64,000 bases of DNA from UBA1573 sp034005165. GTDB lineage: Bacteria > Pseudomonadota > Alphaproteobacteria > Micavibrionales > Micavibrionaceae. Where the stretch lies: NCBI GenBank assembly GCA_034005165.1, contig JAVEVE010000004.1:1-64000 (forward strand). The letters are read 5' to 3'. Positions 42,380 to 51,990 of this stretch are shown in pieces; position 1 is the stretch's first letter; each line of letters begins with the position of its first letter. Both the position numbers and the translations under genes were made by a program. The notes beneath the pieces are model-generated. The model saw only the letters and a list, made by a program, of their open reading frames with translations, did not search any database and was not told the origin of the DNA.

Positions 42380-44818
42380 ATGGCCCGCTCTCCTTCACTC
42401 CGCGCTCAAAAGCAATCCCTTTTCCTCCGCCTCTTTCCTGAAAGCTGGCAGGATTATCTTCTGGAACGGTTTCACGATGTGCGCGCTTTATTCGTAACCT
42501 TTATTGGTGGATTCTTTCTCCTCTCCCTCTTCAGCTATCATGCTGGTGATCCATCCCTGAATACAGCCTCCGAACCTGAGTCTGTCAGGAATCTGATGGG
42601 CGCTCTGGGTGCTTATTTATCTGATTTCCTTGTTCAGATATTCGGCGCTGGCTCAGTTGTTCTGGCTATTGGCTTTCTGGTCTGGGGGTGGCGTTTATGG
42701 AAGAAGGAAGATTTTGGTCCACTTTGGGGACGCATGATTGCTCTACTTTCCTCTGCGTTACTCCTTGGGATAGCTGGAGGCGCCATTCCCGGAGGTTCAT
42801 GGATTGCACATGCTACCATGGGTGGTGCTGGTGGTGTGATGCTCCTTAATATGATGACCGGCTGGGTTGACGGATGGATCTCTTTCTACCCGCATATCAT
42901 TATTGCCAGCGTTTGCGGATTGATGGGATTGGCATTGTGCGCTATCGGCATTGCCCTACGCCGGAGCGAGCGTCAAGCTGTTGTGGAAACATTCCTGAGT
43001 GGTGGCGCAGCAACTATCGGCGGCGCAAGCTCTTTGTGGGAGCGTATTCAATTGTGGCGCGCTCCACGTGAAGATGAACAGGCTGAAGAAGAGTACGAAG
43101 AGTACGAAGAGGAGGAAGAAGAGGACGAGGCGGAAGAGGAGGAATACGATGACTCCGAGTATGAAGAAAGTGAAGAAGAAGAATATGAAGAAGAGGAGGA
43201 GGATAACGAAGAGCAAGAAGAGATTGCTGTTGTTAGACCTCTGAAAGCAGCGCCAAAACCTGCCAAAACCAAATCTTCCAAGCAGACCCAACTTAATCTG
43301 CGCGATAGTTCCGAATGGGATCTACCGCCCGTTGATATTCTGGAAGAAGTTCCGACCCAACAAAAAGATGATCGTCTTGACGAAACAGCCCTGCGCCGGA
43401 ATGCAGAATTACTGCAAAATGTTTTGAATGATTATAATGTTAAGGGCGAGATCAAAAGCATTTATCCCGGACCTGTTGTAACGCTTTACGAACTCGAACC
43501 TGCTCCGGGAACAAAAACCTCTCGCGTTGTTTCTCTCTCTGACGATATTGCCCGCTCCATGTCTGCGGTGTCTGTCCGTGTTGCAGTTGTACCGGGACGC
43601 AATGTGATCGGGATCGAGTTGCCGAATAAGCGCCGCCAAACTGTTTATCTTCGCGAGTTGATCGAGGGTGGTGAGTTTGACAAAACGCAGAGCAAACTTC
43701 CGCTTGTTCTTGGAAAAGATATTGGTGGAGCACCAATTATTGCAGACCTGTCACGTATGCCGCACTTATTGGTTGCAGGGACAACAGGTTCAGGGAAATC
43801 TGTTGCTGTAAACACGATGATCCTTTCAATGCTCTATCGTTTGCCACCTGAAAAGTGCCGCTTTATTATGATTGATCCAAAGATGCTGGAGTTGTCGGTA
43901 TATGATGATATCCCACATCTATTGTCGCCTGTGGTGACGGATCCGGGTCGTGCTGTTGTTGCACTAAAATGGGCCGTACAGGAAATGGAAAACCGTTATC
44001 GCAACATGTCAAAGCTCGGTGTGCGGAATATAGAAGGATATAATTCGCGCATTCGTGATGCTATCAAAAAGGGCGAAATTCTGATGCGTAAAGTACAGAC
44101 AGGGTTTGATCCGGAAACAGGAAAACCTGTTTATGAAGAGCAACCACTTGAGCTGACTGAGCTGCCGTATATTGTGATTGTTGTTGACGAATTTGCCGAT
44201 CTGATGCTGGTTGCCGGTAAAGATGTAGAAAATGCTATTCAACGTCTGGCGCAGATGGCACGTGCGGCAGGCCTTCACCTGATTATGGCGACACAGCGGC
44301 CTTCCGTTGACGTTATTACGGGAGTTATCAAAGCTAACTTCCCGACACGTATTTCTTTTGCTGTAACATCAAAGATAGACAGCCGAACGATCCTTGGAGA
44401 AGGCGGAGCCGAGATGCTGCTTGGAATGGGGGATATGCTTTATATGGCTGCCGGTGGACGTATTACTCGTGTCCACGGCCCATTTGTATCAGATAAAGAA
44501 GTTGAAGATGTTGTCAATTTCCTCAAAGCACAAGGTGAGCCATCCTACCTCGAGGAAGTCACAGAAGGTGACATGTTCGGTGAAGGTGGCGAATTTGGCG
44601 AGGAAGGCGGCAGTGGGGGTGCGGCATGCGATGCGCTCTATGATCAGGCCGTTGCACTTGTTGCGCGCGAAGGCAAAGCATCAACCAGCTTTATCCAACG
44701 CCACTTGCAAATCGGATATAACCGGGCAGCTCGTATTATTGAACAGATGGAAAAAGAGGGTGTTGTGTCTCCTGCCAACCGCGTAGGAAAGCGTGAAGTT
44801 CTCGTCGGAAGCCGCTGA
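42380..44818 (+). CDS. ftsK: DNA translocase FtsK
   Basis: 812 residues. Four N-terminal membrane helices (about 1-200) anchor it at the division septum. A linker of about 50 almost purely acidic residues (about 231-281, Glu with Tyr and Asp) follows. The RecA-like motor has Walker A GTTGSGKSVAVN (about 465-476) and Walker B IVIVVDEFADLM (about 597-608). The C-terminal gamma winged-helix domain (from CDALYDQAVALVAREGK, about 749) reads KOPS and activates XerCD. It pumps chromosome termini during division. Confidence 0.97.
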   Translation: MARSPSLRAQKQSLFLRLFPESWQDYLLERFHDVRALFVTFIGGFFLLSLFSYHAGDPSLNTASEPESVRNLMGALGAYLSDFLVQIFGAGSVVLAIGFLVWGWRLWKKEDFGPLWGRMIALLSSALLLGIAGGAIPGGSWIAHATMGGAGGVMLLNMMTGWVDGWISFYPHIIIASVCGLMGLALCAIGIALRRSERQAVVETFLSGGAATIGGASSLWERIQLWRAPREDEQAEEEYEEYEEEEEEDEAEEEEYDDSEYEESEEEEYEEEEEDNEEQEEIAVVRPLKAAPKPAKTKSSKQTQLNLRDSSEWDLPPVDILEEVPTQQKDDRLDETALRRNAELLQNVLNDYNVKGEIKSIYPGPVVTLYELEPAPGTKTSRVVSLSDDIARSMSAVSVRVAVVPGRNVIGIELPNKRRQTVYLRELIEGGEFDKTQSKLPLVLGKDIGGAPIIADLSRMPHLLVAGTTGSGKSVAVNTMILSMLYRLPPEKCRFIMIDPKMLELSVYDDIPHLLSPVVTDPGRAVVALKWAVQEMENRYRNMSKLGVRNIEGYNSRIRDAIKKGEILMRKVQTGFDPETGKPVYEEQPLELTELPYIVIVVDEFADLMLVAGKDVENAIQRLAQMARAAGLHLIMATQRPSVDVITGVIKANFPTRISFAVTSKIDSRTILGEGGAEMLLGMGDMLYMAAGGRITRVHGPFVSDKEVEDVVNFLKAQGEPSYLEEVTEGDMFGEGGEFGEEGGSGGAACDALYDQAVALVAREGKASTSFIQRHLQIGYNRAARIIEQMEKEGVVSPANRVGKREVLVGSR

Positions 44819-44913
44819 TTCTTGGCAAATCTAACCGGATGTTAAGACTTAACCTGCTATGATCTATGCTGGTTAGGTTTTCGTTCAAATTAAAGCTTGG
44901 TTAACATTTTTTC

Positions 44914-47424
44914 ATGGCAGAAAGTACAACAACACTTCCTGATGCTCCCATGGGCTGCGGATGCGCGCAATGTCTTGCCTCTAACGGATCATCCTCAGGA
45001 GCGTCATCCATATCTTCGGATTATGTGACAACAGCCACCGGAACAAAGGGGGAGGCTGTTGACCTCAATAGCGGTTATAACTGGGGTACAAATAATCTGA
45101 AATTCAAATTTCTGACTTCTCTTCCTTCCTATTACAGCTCTAACGATGATGAAGCCAATAATTTTCAAGCCTTTAATACCCAGATGAAGAACTCGACACG
45201 TTCCATACTGGATATGCTTGAAACTTTTACCAATATCCAATTCACCGAGGTGACTGGTGGGGAAACATCACAGATCACCTTCGGACAAGCTACCCTGCCA
45301 ACATCTGTCGGTGCGTGGGCTTATTATCCAGGTGGCTCCAGCTATAGTGGAGATGTCTGGACGAATAATTACTATTCAGCGACAACAACACCCTCTTCCG
45401 GTAATTACGGTTTCTATACGCTGATGCATGAAATCGGCCATGCTCTTGGCTTACAACACTCCTTTACAGCCGGATTATCAGGCGATGAAGACACGACTAT
45501 GTATACTGTCATGTCATATGACTGGAGCTCATATTATGCCTCGAGTTATATGATCTATGATATTTACGCCCTTCAACAGATTTACGGCGTAAATAATTCC
45601 TATCAGACAGGGAATACTGTTTATGTCCTTGATAGCGCGAAAGCCTATACAATCTGGGATGCTGGGGGAACAGATACTTTTGACGCTTCTGCCCAATCCT
45701 CCTCGGTAACGCTTGATTTGCGTGATGGCGAATTAAGCTCGGTCGGAATGAGCAGAAATATCGGTATAGCTTTTAATGCTATAATCGAGAATGCAACAGG
45801 CGGGTCCGGAAATGATGTTCTAATCGGGAATGATGCAAATAATATTCTGACAGGAAATAATGGAAACGATACATTTATTGGATCAGATGGAACAGATACT
45901 ATTCTTGGTGGTTTTGGAAGCGACAGAATGGTTTACGATATTAACGTCTCAAATTTCATCATATCTATCGTTAATAGTACAACTCTTTTGCTAACCGATA
46001 TTAGCGGTCAATATGGCGAAGATACTGTATCTGATGTCGAGACATTCGAATTCAACAATTCCAATTACAGTTTTTCCGACCTTGAGGCGATCTCAATGGC
46101 GGGCGCTTCTATTACATCCCATGTAGATCTACGTATCCTAACAGCAAATGGCAGATGGACCTATATCGATTCCTACCTGACGGGAAATTATGATTATGCT
46201 TTGTCGGATTTTAGGTATCGTACCGACAGCACACTTCTCAACCTTGTTCGTGATAAAGACAGCGTTCATGATGATCTGACGCTTTCGGTAAACCAGAGTT
46301 ATATGTCTTTGATTAGCAGGCTTTATCTTAGGGATATAGGAAATCTTGAAGAAATTTCTGTTTCAAATACAAAAAGCCTTATGGTTCGGGCTGCCGCAAA
46401 GACGCAAGATATCAGACTGGACTTACATGACGCTATCAGCACGAATATCATAACCGGGGCGGGCAATGATGACATATCCATTCGCAACTCTCTCCTTGCC
46501 AGTCAGGCATCCCTCCATATTATCTATTCCGGCGATGGCGATGACTCTATCTTTGCCGATATGACTTCTACACGTGCGAACTTTAAAGTCTATCTTGGTA
46601 ATGGCGATGATACTTTTGATAGAACAGCATTCTCGGGATATTCCACATTGGTTTACGGCGATGACGGCAATGACACAATTCTAACCGGATCAAGCAATGA
46701 TACTCTATTCGGCGGACGCGGAGATGATATTATTTCTGCAGGTGCCGGGAATGACCTTGTAAATGATCGGATCGGAATGAATACAATTGACGGTGGCGAA
46801 GGAAACGACCTTATTTATGGGAGCGGAACGATATATGGAGGAGATGGAAATGATCGTATTTATGGATCCACTGCCAATGATATTGTTTACGGCGATGACG
46901 GTAATGATTTTATAGTCAGTAACTTGGGAAATAATATTCTCCATGGTGGAGCAGGCGATGACAAAATCTATGGGAGCGGCTCACTTTATGGTGATGATGG
47001 AAATGATCGCATAACAGGGTATGTTACCAATGATCATCTGGAAGGCGGTGCAGGTGATGACATTCTGATTGGGAATGGCGGGAATGACTATCTTTTGGGT
47101 GGAGATGGTTACGACTATCTCTGGGGTGGCGGCGGTTCTGACACCTTTGCTTTTGACAACCTCAATAATGTGGACTTTGTCCGTGACTTTAACAAGACCT
47201 TAGACATTCTGGATTTATCCGCTTTATTGGAAGGATATGATCCAGTAAGCGATGCCATTTCCGATTTTCTACAGGTCACAACAATCGGAACATCCACCTA
47301 CCTCCAGATTGATGTTAACGGGGCGACCAACGGGGAAAATTTTGTTGATGTTGCAAAAATAAACGGACTCAAAGGCGCTCATCTGCAAGATCTTCTGGAT
47401 AACGGTCAGCTGATTTACACCTGA
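44914..47424 (+). CDS. Serralysin-like RTX metalloprotease
   Basis: 836 residues. No Sec signal, as expected for type I secretion. The catalytic motif is LMHEIGHALGLQHSF (H-E-x-x-H-x-x-G-x-x-H, about residue 171) and the Met-turn is TVMSYDWSS (about 199). RTX calcium repeats occur twice: at about 295-340 (GNDVLIGNDANNILTGNNGN) and at about 572-740 (many GGxGND). The region between, about 390-570, is not RTX and is not recognised. The C-terminus (FDNLNNVDFVRDFNKTLDIL) resembles a type I secretion target domain. Cys residues near the N-terminus (GCGCAQC) are unusual for the family. No T1SS genes are in the window. Confidence 0.9.
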   Translation: MAESTTTLPDAPMGCGCAQCLASNGSSSGASSISSDYVTTATGTKGEAVDLNSGYNWGTNNLKFKFLTSLPSYYSSNDDEANNFQAFNTQMKNSTRSILDMLETFTNIQFTEVTGGETSQITFGQATLPTSVGAWAYYPGGSSYSGDVWTNNYYSATTTPSSGNYGFYTLMHEIGHALGLQHSFTAGLSGDEDTTMYTVMSYDWSSYYASSYMIYDIYALQQIYGVNNSYQTGNTVYVLDSAKAYTIWDAGGTDTFDASAQSSSVTLDLRDGELSSVGMSRNIGIAFNAIIENATGGSGNDVLIGNDANNILTGNNGNDTFIGSDGTDTILGGFGSDRMVYDINVSNFIISIVNSTTLLLTDISGQYGEDTVSDVETFEFNNSNYSFSDLEAISMAGASITSHVDLRILTANGRWTYIDSYLTGNYDYALSDFRYRTDSTLLNLVRDKDSVHDDLTLSVNQSYMSLISRLYLRDIGNLEEISVSNTKSLMVRAAAKTQDIRLDLHDAISTNIITGAGNDDISIRNSLLASQASLHIIYSGDGDDSIFADMTSTRANFKVYLGNGDDTFDRTAFSGYSTLVYGDDGNDTILTGSSNDTLFGGRGDDIISAGAGNDLVNDRIGMNTIDGGEGNDLIYGSGTIYGGDGNDRIYGSTANDIVYGDDGNDFIVSNLGNNILHGGAGDDKIYGSGSLYGDDGNDRITGYVTNDHLEGGAGDDILIGNGGNDYLLGGDGYDYLWGGGGSDTFAFDNLNNVDFVRDFNKTLDILDLSALLEGYDPVSDAISDFLQVTTIGTSTYLQIDVNGATNGENFVDVAKINGLKGAHLQDLLDNGQLIYT

Positions 47425-47426
47425 TT

Positions 47427-48125
47427 TTATCGGGCGATCAGAACCTGATAGTACACTCTTGGCTGTGATACAGGCGAAGTTGCCAGCATATCACTTGCCA
47501 TTGATGCGACCAGAACACATCCGGATCTTTTGGCAATGGTCTTGGCCGATGAAATAGTTGTTGGGGCTCCGCTGGTATATGACCCTGTAAATCCATCGGC
47601 ATTTATCCCGCTTGCGGAAACAGGCGTTGCATCGGCTTCAGTCTCAATGTCAATAAGGACATTTATTCTGTGACAAACAGACTCGTTAACACGCGGCAGG
47701 ATTGCCACAAGGTCGTTATCTGTTGTTCCAATACCATCTATTGAGATGCCGGATGTAAATATCCAGTCATCCCCAGAGGTGCTCCCTGTCGGAGCTGTGT
47801 CCCATTCCAAACCGCCGCCATTAAAATTGAAAACCATACAATCATCTATCGTACACGCGCCATTCACGTAATTTCCGTTATACTCGAAGCTGATGTCAGC
47901 CTCCATCACGCCTGCCAATTTCATTCTGGAGATGGTTTCACTAAACCGGTTACCAGAGTCTATAATCTCCGATGCAAAAAGACGTGTTTGTTCCTGCGAG
48001 AGATTTTTACCACTATTAGAGCTTTTGGAAATGGCATAGGTCAGGGCCGCAAACAAAGCTACAGCAATCAGAATTATAACCAAGCTTGAGCCGCGTTGCG
48101 CTGTCGAGGGGGAAAATGATGTCAT
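47427..48125 (-). CDS. Pilin-like exported protein, dispersed family member B
   Basis: 232 residues from the ATG at 48125. After a short polar N-terminus with QRGSS comes the hydrophobic helix LVIILIAVALFAALTYAISK, very like that of the gene at 29255. Shared with members A and C are a GGGLEWDT motif, DLVAILPRVNESVCHRINV (strongly matching DLIAVLPHVTEAFCNVINA in member C) and a C-terminal YYQVLIAR. Two more Cys (GACTIDDC) may pair. Function unknown. The gene lies 21 bases after a hypothetical gene in the same direction, and its stop is 2 bases from the RTX gene's stop. Confidence 0.65.
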   Translation of the reverse strand: MTSFSPSTAQRGSSLVIILIAVALFAALTYAISKSSNSGKNLSQEQTRLFASEIIDSGNRFSETISRMKLAGVMEADISFEYNGNYVNGACTIDDCMVFNFNGGGLEWDTAPTGSTSGDDWIFTSGISIDGIGTTDNDLVAILPRVNESVCHRINVLIDIETEADATPVSASGINADGFTGSYTSGAPTTISSAKTIAKRSGCVLVASMASDMLATSPVSQPRVYYQVLIAR

Positions 48126-48146
48126 CTTTTGATTGTATCCCAAATT

Positions 48147-48539
48147 TTACGGGATGCGAACAAATAACCTGAAATCTTCCAATTGGCTTTTTGGGATATG
48201 TACGGGAATCTTGTCGATGCCTTTGGCGGCTAAAGCCAGAAAAAGGTCTCTACCGGAGCCGATCTCGATATTATCCATGATTCCTATACCCAATACAGGG
48301 CGCTCCAATTGTTGCCCCTTCTCTATCCGCTCCTCCGCGGTAAGGCGGCGTACGCGAACGGAATCTGTCATATCCGCCGGTTTACGTATTGTCCCATCCT
48401 GATGAAGCCATTCATGGGCGAAGAGAGATTCTTTCCAGCTGGCAATAACCGGAGCCACCAGAGCTTCCGCCAGAATAAAAGATGTTTCCCGCCCCTTAAT
48501 AGCGGCGTTTTCTTCAAAACGGGATGGACCAAGTTCCAT
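48147..48539 (-). CDS. Hypothetical protein upstream of pilin-like B
   Basis: 130 residues, soluble, no signal peptide. GAGGAAAAT is a clear ribosome site before the ATG. It contains segments such as TSFILAEALVAPVIASW and IGSGRDLFLALAAKGIDKIP but no family I know. It lies just before a pilin-like gene, so the two probably form an operon. Confidence 0.65.
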   Translation of the reverse strand: MELGPSRFEENAAIKGRETSFILAEALVAPVIASWKESLFAHEWLHQDGTIRKPADMTDSVRVRRLTAEERIEKGQQLERPVLGIGIMDNIEIGSGRDLFLALAAKGIDKIPVHIPKSQLEDFRLFVRIP

Positions 48540-48692
48540 ATTTTCCTCGCTTTTCAGCGCTTTCTGCCTACGGGCCTGTTCTGACCTATTGGATAATTCT
48601 TCAGCTCAGTTTATAAAGGAGAAGCGAATAAATTCTTAAAATAGCGGCGGGAAGCGGAATATCCTCCTGTAAGACTGAAAAAGGACCATAAA

Positions 48693-48878
48693 ATGAGCCA
48701 AATGCCTGTAAACCAACTTGTTCCACAGCACGAAGTGATCGAGGTTGACCATCATGCGTCCGGAGTCAAATGTGATGGCGGAAACGGCGTTTTAGGTCAT
48801 CCGGCTGTTTATTATGCGTTTGACGGAAAGCCGACAGTGACCTGCCTCTATTGCGACCGTATATTTGTCAGAAAATAG
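48693..48878 (+). CDS. Small zinc-finger protein, CHCC type (NDUFS6-like)
   Basis: 61 residues. The zinc motif is C-x(8)-GHP and C-x-x-C: VKCDGGNGVLGHPAVYY followed by VTCLYCDRIFV. This matches the zf-CHCC family, related to the complex I accessory subunit NDUFS6 and common in alphaproteobacteria. A NDUFA12 gene elsewhere in the window (54567) makes a complex I connection plausible. A GGA-type site lies before the ATG. Confidence 0.85.
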   Translation: MSQMPVNQLVPQHEVIEVDHHASGVKCDGGNGVLGHPAVYYAFDGKPTVTCLYCDRIFVRK

Positions 48879-48879
48879 A

Positions 48880-48906
48880 TTGACTTCCCTCCCAAACCTC
48901 TAGACT
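48880..48906 (+). promoter_or_regulatory. Candidate promoter of hsp20
   Basis: TTGACT at 48880-48885 and TAGACT at 48901-48906, spacer 15 bases. The short spacer makes this only a possibility; it could also be a heat-shock sigma site. Confidence 0.3.
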
Positions 48907-48911
48907 CTTAT

Positions 48912-49004
48912 GTCGGCAATTCTATATACTATTCTATAGATAGTGGCGGTGCCGCCGATGTGGGCTGCTACAGTGTTAACTTGCTCATAAGAGGAGTTGG
49001 AGTA
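48912..49004 (+). promoter_or_regulatory. ROSE-like RNA thermosensor in the hsp20 leader
   Basis: The leader holds three successive hairpin-forming stretches: ctatatactattctatag, then ggcggtgccgcc, and last cttgctcataagaggag, directly before the start. In the last, TTGCT (48981-48985) faces the Shine-Dalgarno GAGGAG (48991-48996) across a short loop. The U-U-G-C-U opposite AGGA is the hallmark of ROSE elements, which control small heat-shock genes in alphaproteobacteria. The start codon of hsp20 is 8 bases after the sequestered site. The structural claim is by eye, not by folding. Confidence 0.6.
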
Positions 49005-49532
49005 ATGTCTTCTTCGCGTATATCGTTGTTTGATTCCCCATTATTTTTAGGATTTGATCAATTCGAGCGGACACTTGATCGTGTCCGCAAATCAGCTCAG
49101 GAAGGCTATCCTCCTTACAACATTGAACAAATCGGGTCTGACGGATTACGGATCACACTCGCCGTTGCCGGCTTTTCTATGGAAGATTTGGATGTCGAAA
49201 TTGAAAATAATCAACTGGCTATTCGCGGGCACCAGAAGGAAGATGACGAAGAACGCATCTTCTTGCATCGCGGGATCGCTGCGCGCCAATTCTTGAGAAC
49301 TTTCGTTCTTGCTGACGGAATTGAAATTGCTGGGGCATTTCTGGACAATGGACTACTCCATATTGATATGAAGAGAATTTTGCCTGAATCAACGGCGCGC
49401 AAAATACGCATTCATGACGGAGCAAAAGTGTCGCAGACCATGCAAGTCAATAAGCAAATTTCCCATCACCCTATGGATGCCTCATCTCTAAAGGTTTCCG
49501 AGGTTTCGGATGAGTCGGATAGCCAACAGTAA
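49005..49532 (+). CDS. Small heat-shock protein, Hsp20/IbpA type
   Basis: 175 residues from the ATG at 49005, whose GAGGAG site is 8 bases upstream (a GTG at 48960 lies inside the leader). The alpha-crystallin domain runs from about residue 40 to 130, with YNIEQIGSDGLRITLAVAGF and the C-terminal A-x-x-x-N-G-L-L motif in AFLDNGLLHIDMKR. It holds unfolded proteins for refolding by DnaK/ClpB. A DUF1150 gene follows, as in many alphaproteobacteria. Confidence 0.93.
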   Translation: MSSSRISLFDSPLFLGFDQFERTLDRVRKSAQEGYPPYNIEQIGSDGLRITLAVAGFSMEDLDVEIENNQLAIRGHQKEDDEERIFLHRGIAARQFLRTFVLADGIEIAGAFLDNGLLHIDMKRILPESTARKIRIHDGAKVSQTMQVNKQISHHPMDASSLKVSEVSDESDSQQ

Positions 49533-49654
49533 AATAATACGAAAATATTCTTAGAAATTGTCCTATCGATAATGATATACTCTACATGAATAGTTCGGAC
49601 TTTACGGGTGAGTTTTTCTACACTGTATGTCCGGTAAGCGGAGGTCTAGGTCAC

Positions 49655-49879
49655 ATGAAAATTAATGAACAATTAGAACTCTTGAAAACACTTTCACCAC
49701 AAGCCTTTCTGGCTTTTGGCATGGGGCAAGTCGCATATGTGCGCCCCGTTACAATCAATAACCAACAAGTCTTCTCTTTGCATGCCGCGGATGGAACAGC
49801 TTTAACTCTGGTAGATTCTCTTGAAGGCGCTTGTGCGCTGGCGCGTCAAAATGATCTGGATGCAGTTACCTTACAATAA
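49655..49879 (+). CDS. DUF1150 family protein
   Basis: 74 residues from the ATG at 49655, which has GGAGG about 10 bases upstream; an earlier start at 49586 would add unrelated residues. It contains FGMGQVAYVRPV and FSLHAADGTALTLVDSLEGA, typical of DUF1150, a family found next to hsp20 genes in alphaproteobacteria. Role unknown. Confidence 0.85.
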   Translation: MKINEQLELLKTLSPQAFLAFGMGQVAYVRPVTINNQQVFSLHAADGTALTLVDSLEGACALARQNDLDAVTLQ

Positions 49880-49986
49880 ATTCTTTTTTTACTTTCGATA
49901 TTAAGCCTTCTTTAGAGTTTGTTTTCTAAAATAAGGTTGCATGCCGATTTTGGCGTGCATTTCAGGATGTCCACAGGAGATGTCTT

Positions 49987-51189
49987 ATGAATGATTTTGG
50001 TGTGCTGGGTAGCGTACTTGGATCCTCCCTTTCGCCTTACTCCCAACAAGAGCATATCTTCCACCAAATCCGTGATTTGGTTTTGGCACATCGCCCCGTT
50101 CATCCGCTTCACATCCTTAGAAAACCTGCACTGACCAACCAAGCCAAACGCTTCATTGACGGTTTTTCAGGTACGGTCATGTTCGCGGTCAAAAGCAACC
50201 CGCACGAAGATGTCATTCGCACCCTTATCTCGGCAGGTGTGACATGCTTTGACGCCGCTTCTATTGAGGAAGTAAGGTTAATCCGCCGCATTTCACAAGA
50301 TGTACGTATCCACTTCATGCATACTGTCAAAACGCGAGAAGCTATACGCGAAGCATATTTTGATCATCAGGTTCGCGCGTTTGTAATTGATACGCTCGAT
50401 GAGCTGCACAAAATTTTGCACGAGACCGAGTTGGCCAGTGACTTAACAATTTTTGTCCGTCTGGCTTTACCAAAAAATAAAGATGCTACCGTTGATTTTT
50501 CTGTCAAATTTGGCGCAACCCCCAAAGGGGCAGCTCTACTGCTCCATGAAGCCCGTCTCGTTTGTCCCCGCCTCGGAATTATGTTCCATCCAGGGACACA
50601 ATCTTCTAATCCGGAAATTTTTCTCAAGGGGCTTAGCGTTGTTGCTGATGTTGTCAAGCGTGCGCGTGTGAAAGTGGATTGTCTGGATGTCGGGGGAGGA
50701 TTTCCTGCACCATATCCGCACAAAATTATTCCTGATTTATCCCTGTTTTTTCAATTCATCCATGACGGTGTGACGGCACACGGATTTGAGGAACTGGATT
50801 TATATTGCGAGCCCGGTCGCGCATTGGTTGCAGAAGCGGGCCTTCTGGTTGCGCGTGTTGAATTGCGCAAGGATAAAACCTTGTATCTTAATGACGGCGT
50901 TTATGGCGGGTTAATCGAGGCCGCAAAGTGGGCAGGGGAATTCGTTTTTCCGGTTATGTGTATTCCGCAGGATGGTACCGATGTTCCGAAGGATGCAGAG
51001 CTTATTCCTTTCCGCTTTTGTGGTCCGACCTGCGACTCTTTGGATATGATGAAAGGACCTTTTTTTCTTCCTGAACACATCCAGGAAGGTGATTGGATTC
51101 TTATCGGAATGAACGGGGCTTATAGCAATGCCTGTCGCACGAATTTTAACGGGTTCGGACAACATAAATTTATAAGTGTTGATTTTTAA
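49987..51189 (+). CDS. Ornithine/lysine decarboxylase, PLP type III (alanine-racemase fold)
   Basis: 400 residues. The PLP lysine is in MFAVKSNPHEDV (about residue 69). Other marks are LDVGGGFPAPY, LYCEPGRALVAEAG and the second-subunit active-site Cys in FRFCGPTCDSLDMM, the eukaryote-like ODC/LDC form. It most likely decarboxylates ornithine to putrescine, possibly lysine as well. AGGAGA lies before the ATG. It starts a string of three same-direction genes with a flavin reductase-like gene and recR. Confidence 0.9.
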   Translation: MNDFGVLGSVLGSSLSPYSQQEHIFHQIRDLVLAHRPVHPLHILRKPALTNQAKRFIDGFSGTVMFAVKSNPHEDVIRTLISAGVTCFDAASIEEVRLIRRISQDVRIHFMHTVKTREAIREAYFDHQVRAFVIDTLDELHKILHETELASDLTIFVRLALPKNKDATVDFSVKFGATPKGAALLLHEARLVCPRLGIMFHPGTQSSNPEIFLKGLSVVADVVKRARVKVDCLDVGGGFPAPYPHKIIPDLSLFFQFIHDGVTAHGFEELDLYCEPGRALVAEAGLLVARVELRKDKTLYLNDGVYGGLIEAAKWAGEFVFPVMCIPQDGTDVPKDAELIPFRFCGPTCDSLDMMKGPFFLPEHIQEGDWILIGMNGAYSNACRTNFNGFGQHKFISVDF

Positions 51190-51228
51190 ACCTTTCCCTT
51201 TTGCGATAAATATCCTAAATCCTAGTAT

Positions 51229-51990
51229 ATGATTACTTTTCAGGCCCGTTTAGTAGCTGCCCGCTCTTATCCGCTTGCGCGGGTACGGGTTCTGAGATTT
51301 TCTCCCCTTGATGCTGAGACAGAAGCGTTTCCCTTGCATCGCGCAGGCGCTTACGCCCTTGTCACTTTTCCGGGACATAGTGCGCGTCCCTATTCCGTTG
51401 CCAATATTTCTGACGGTCATATTCTGGAGTTCCATATACGCTTGGGGCAAAGCGGTGTCAGTAAATATGTCGAACAGGATCTCACCATCGGAGATATTGT
51501 CTCAATTTCTGGATATGGAGGCTCTTGTCTTTATGCGGAGGATTGTAAAAAGCCTGTTTTATTGATTGGTGGAGGAACAGGACTTGCGCCATTGTTGGCG
51601 ATTAGTGAAGCTGCCCTTGCGGAGGCGCCTTCTCGTTCTGTTACACTCTATCTCGGCGGACGACATAGAGATGATTTTTATCTGAATGATTTTTTAAACG
51701 ACTTGGCTGCACGATTCCCTGCGTTCAATTTTTATCCTGTCTTATCCCGAACAGATAAGACAGAAGATGAAGATGGATATCTGTACGGGATGGTTGGAGA
51801 TGTTGCCTTTTCCCATTTCGAAAATAGCACTGAATCCAGAAAAAGTAGAATTTACACATCAGGTCCGGTTGAAATGCTCAGACAGGTTCATGAATTGGCT
51901 TTATCCAAAGGATTTCATCCGGATTACATTCATTCGGATCTTACATCATTTCAGGCGGAAAATTCAGCAGAACAGGAGCATAGCCCATGA
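51229..51990 (+). CDS. FAD/NAD(P)-dependent oxidoreductase, ferredoxin-NADP reductase-like
   Basis: 253 residues. The FAD-binding motif is ARPYSVANIS (R-x-Y-S) and the NAD(P)-binding loop is LLIGGGTGLAPLLAI; a C-terminal GPVEMLRQV is also typical. It lacks an iron-sulfur domain, so it resembles stand-alone flavin or ferredoxin reductases. The electron acceptor cannot be told. Its last 4 bases overlap recR (ATGA). Confidence 0.85.
   Translation: MITFQARLVAARSYPLARVRVLRFSPLDAETEAFPLHRAGAYALVTFPGHSARPYSVANISDGHILEFHIRLGQSGVSKYVEQDLTIGDIVSISGYGGSCLYAEDCKKPVLLIGGGTGLAPLLAISEAALAEAPSRSVTLYLGGRHRDDFYLNDFLNDLAARFPAFNFYPVLSRTDKTEDEDGYLYGMVGDVAFSHFENSTESRKSRIYTSGPVEMLRQVHELALSKGFHPDYIHSDLTSFQAENSAEQEHSP

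Noticed and set aside
43048..43291. Antisense frames rich in Ser/Tyr or Phe/Leu opposite ftsK
   Set aside because: They are mirror images of the poly-acidic linker (GAA/GAG repeats) and not genes.
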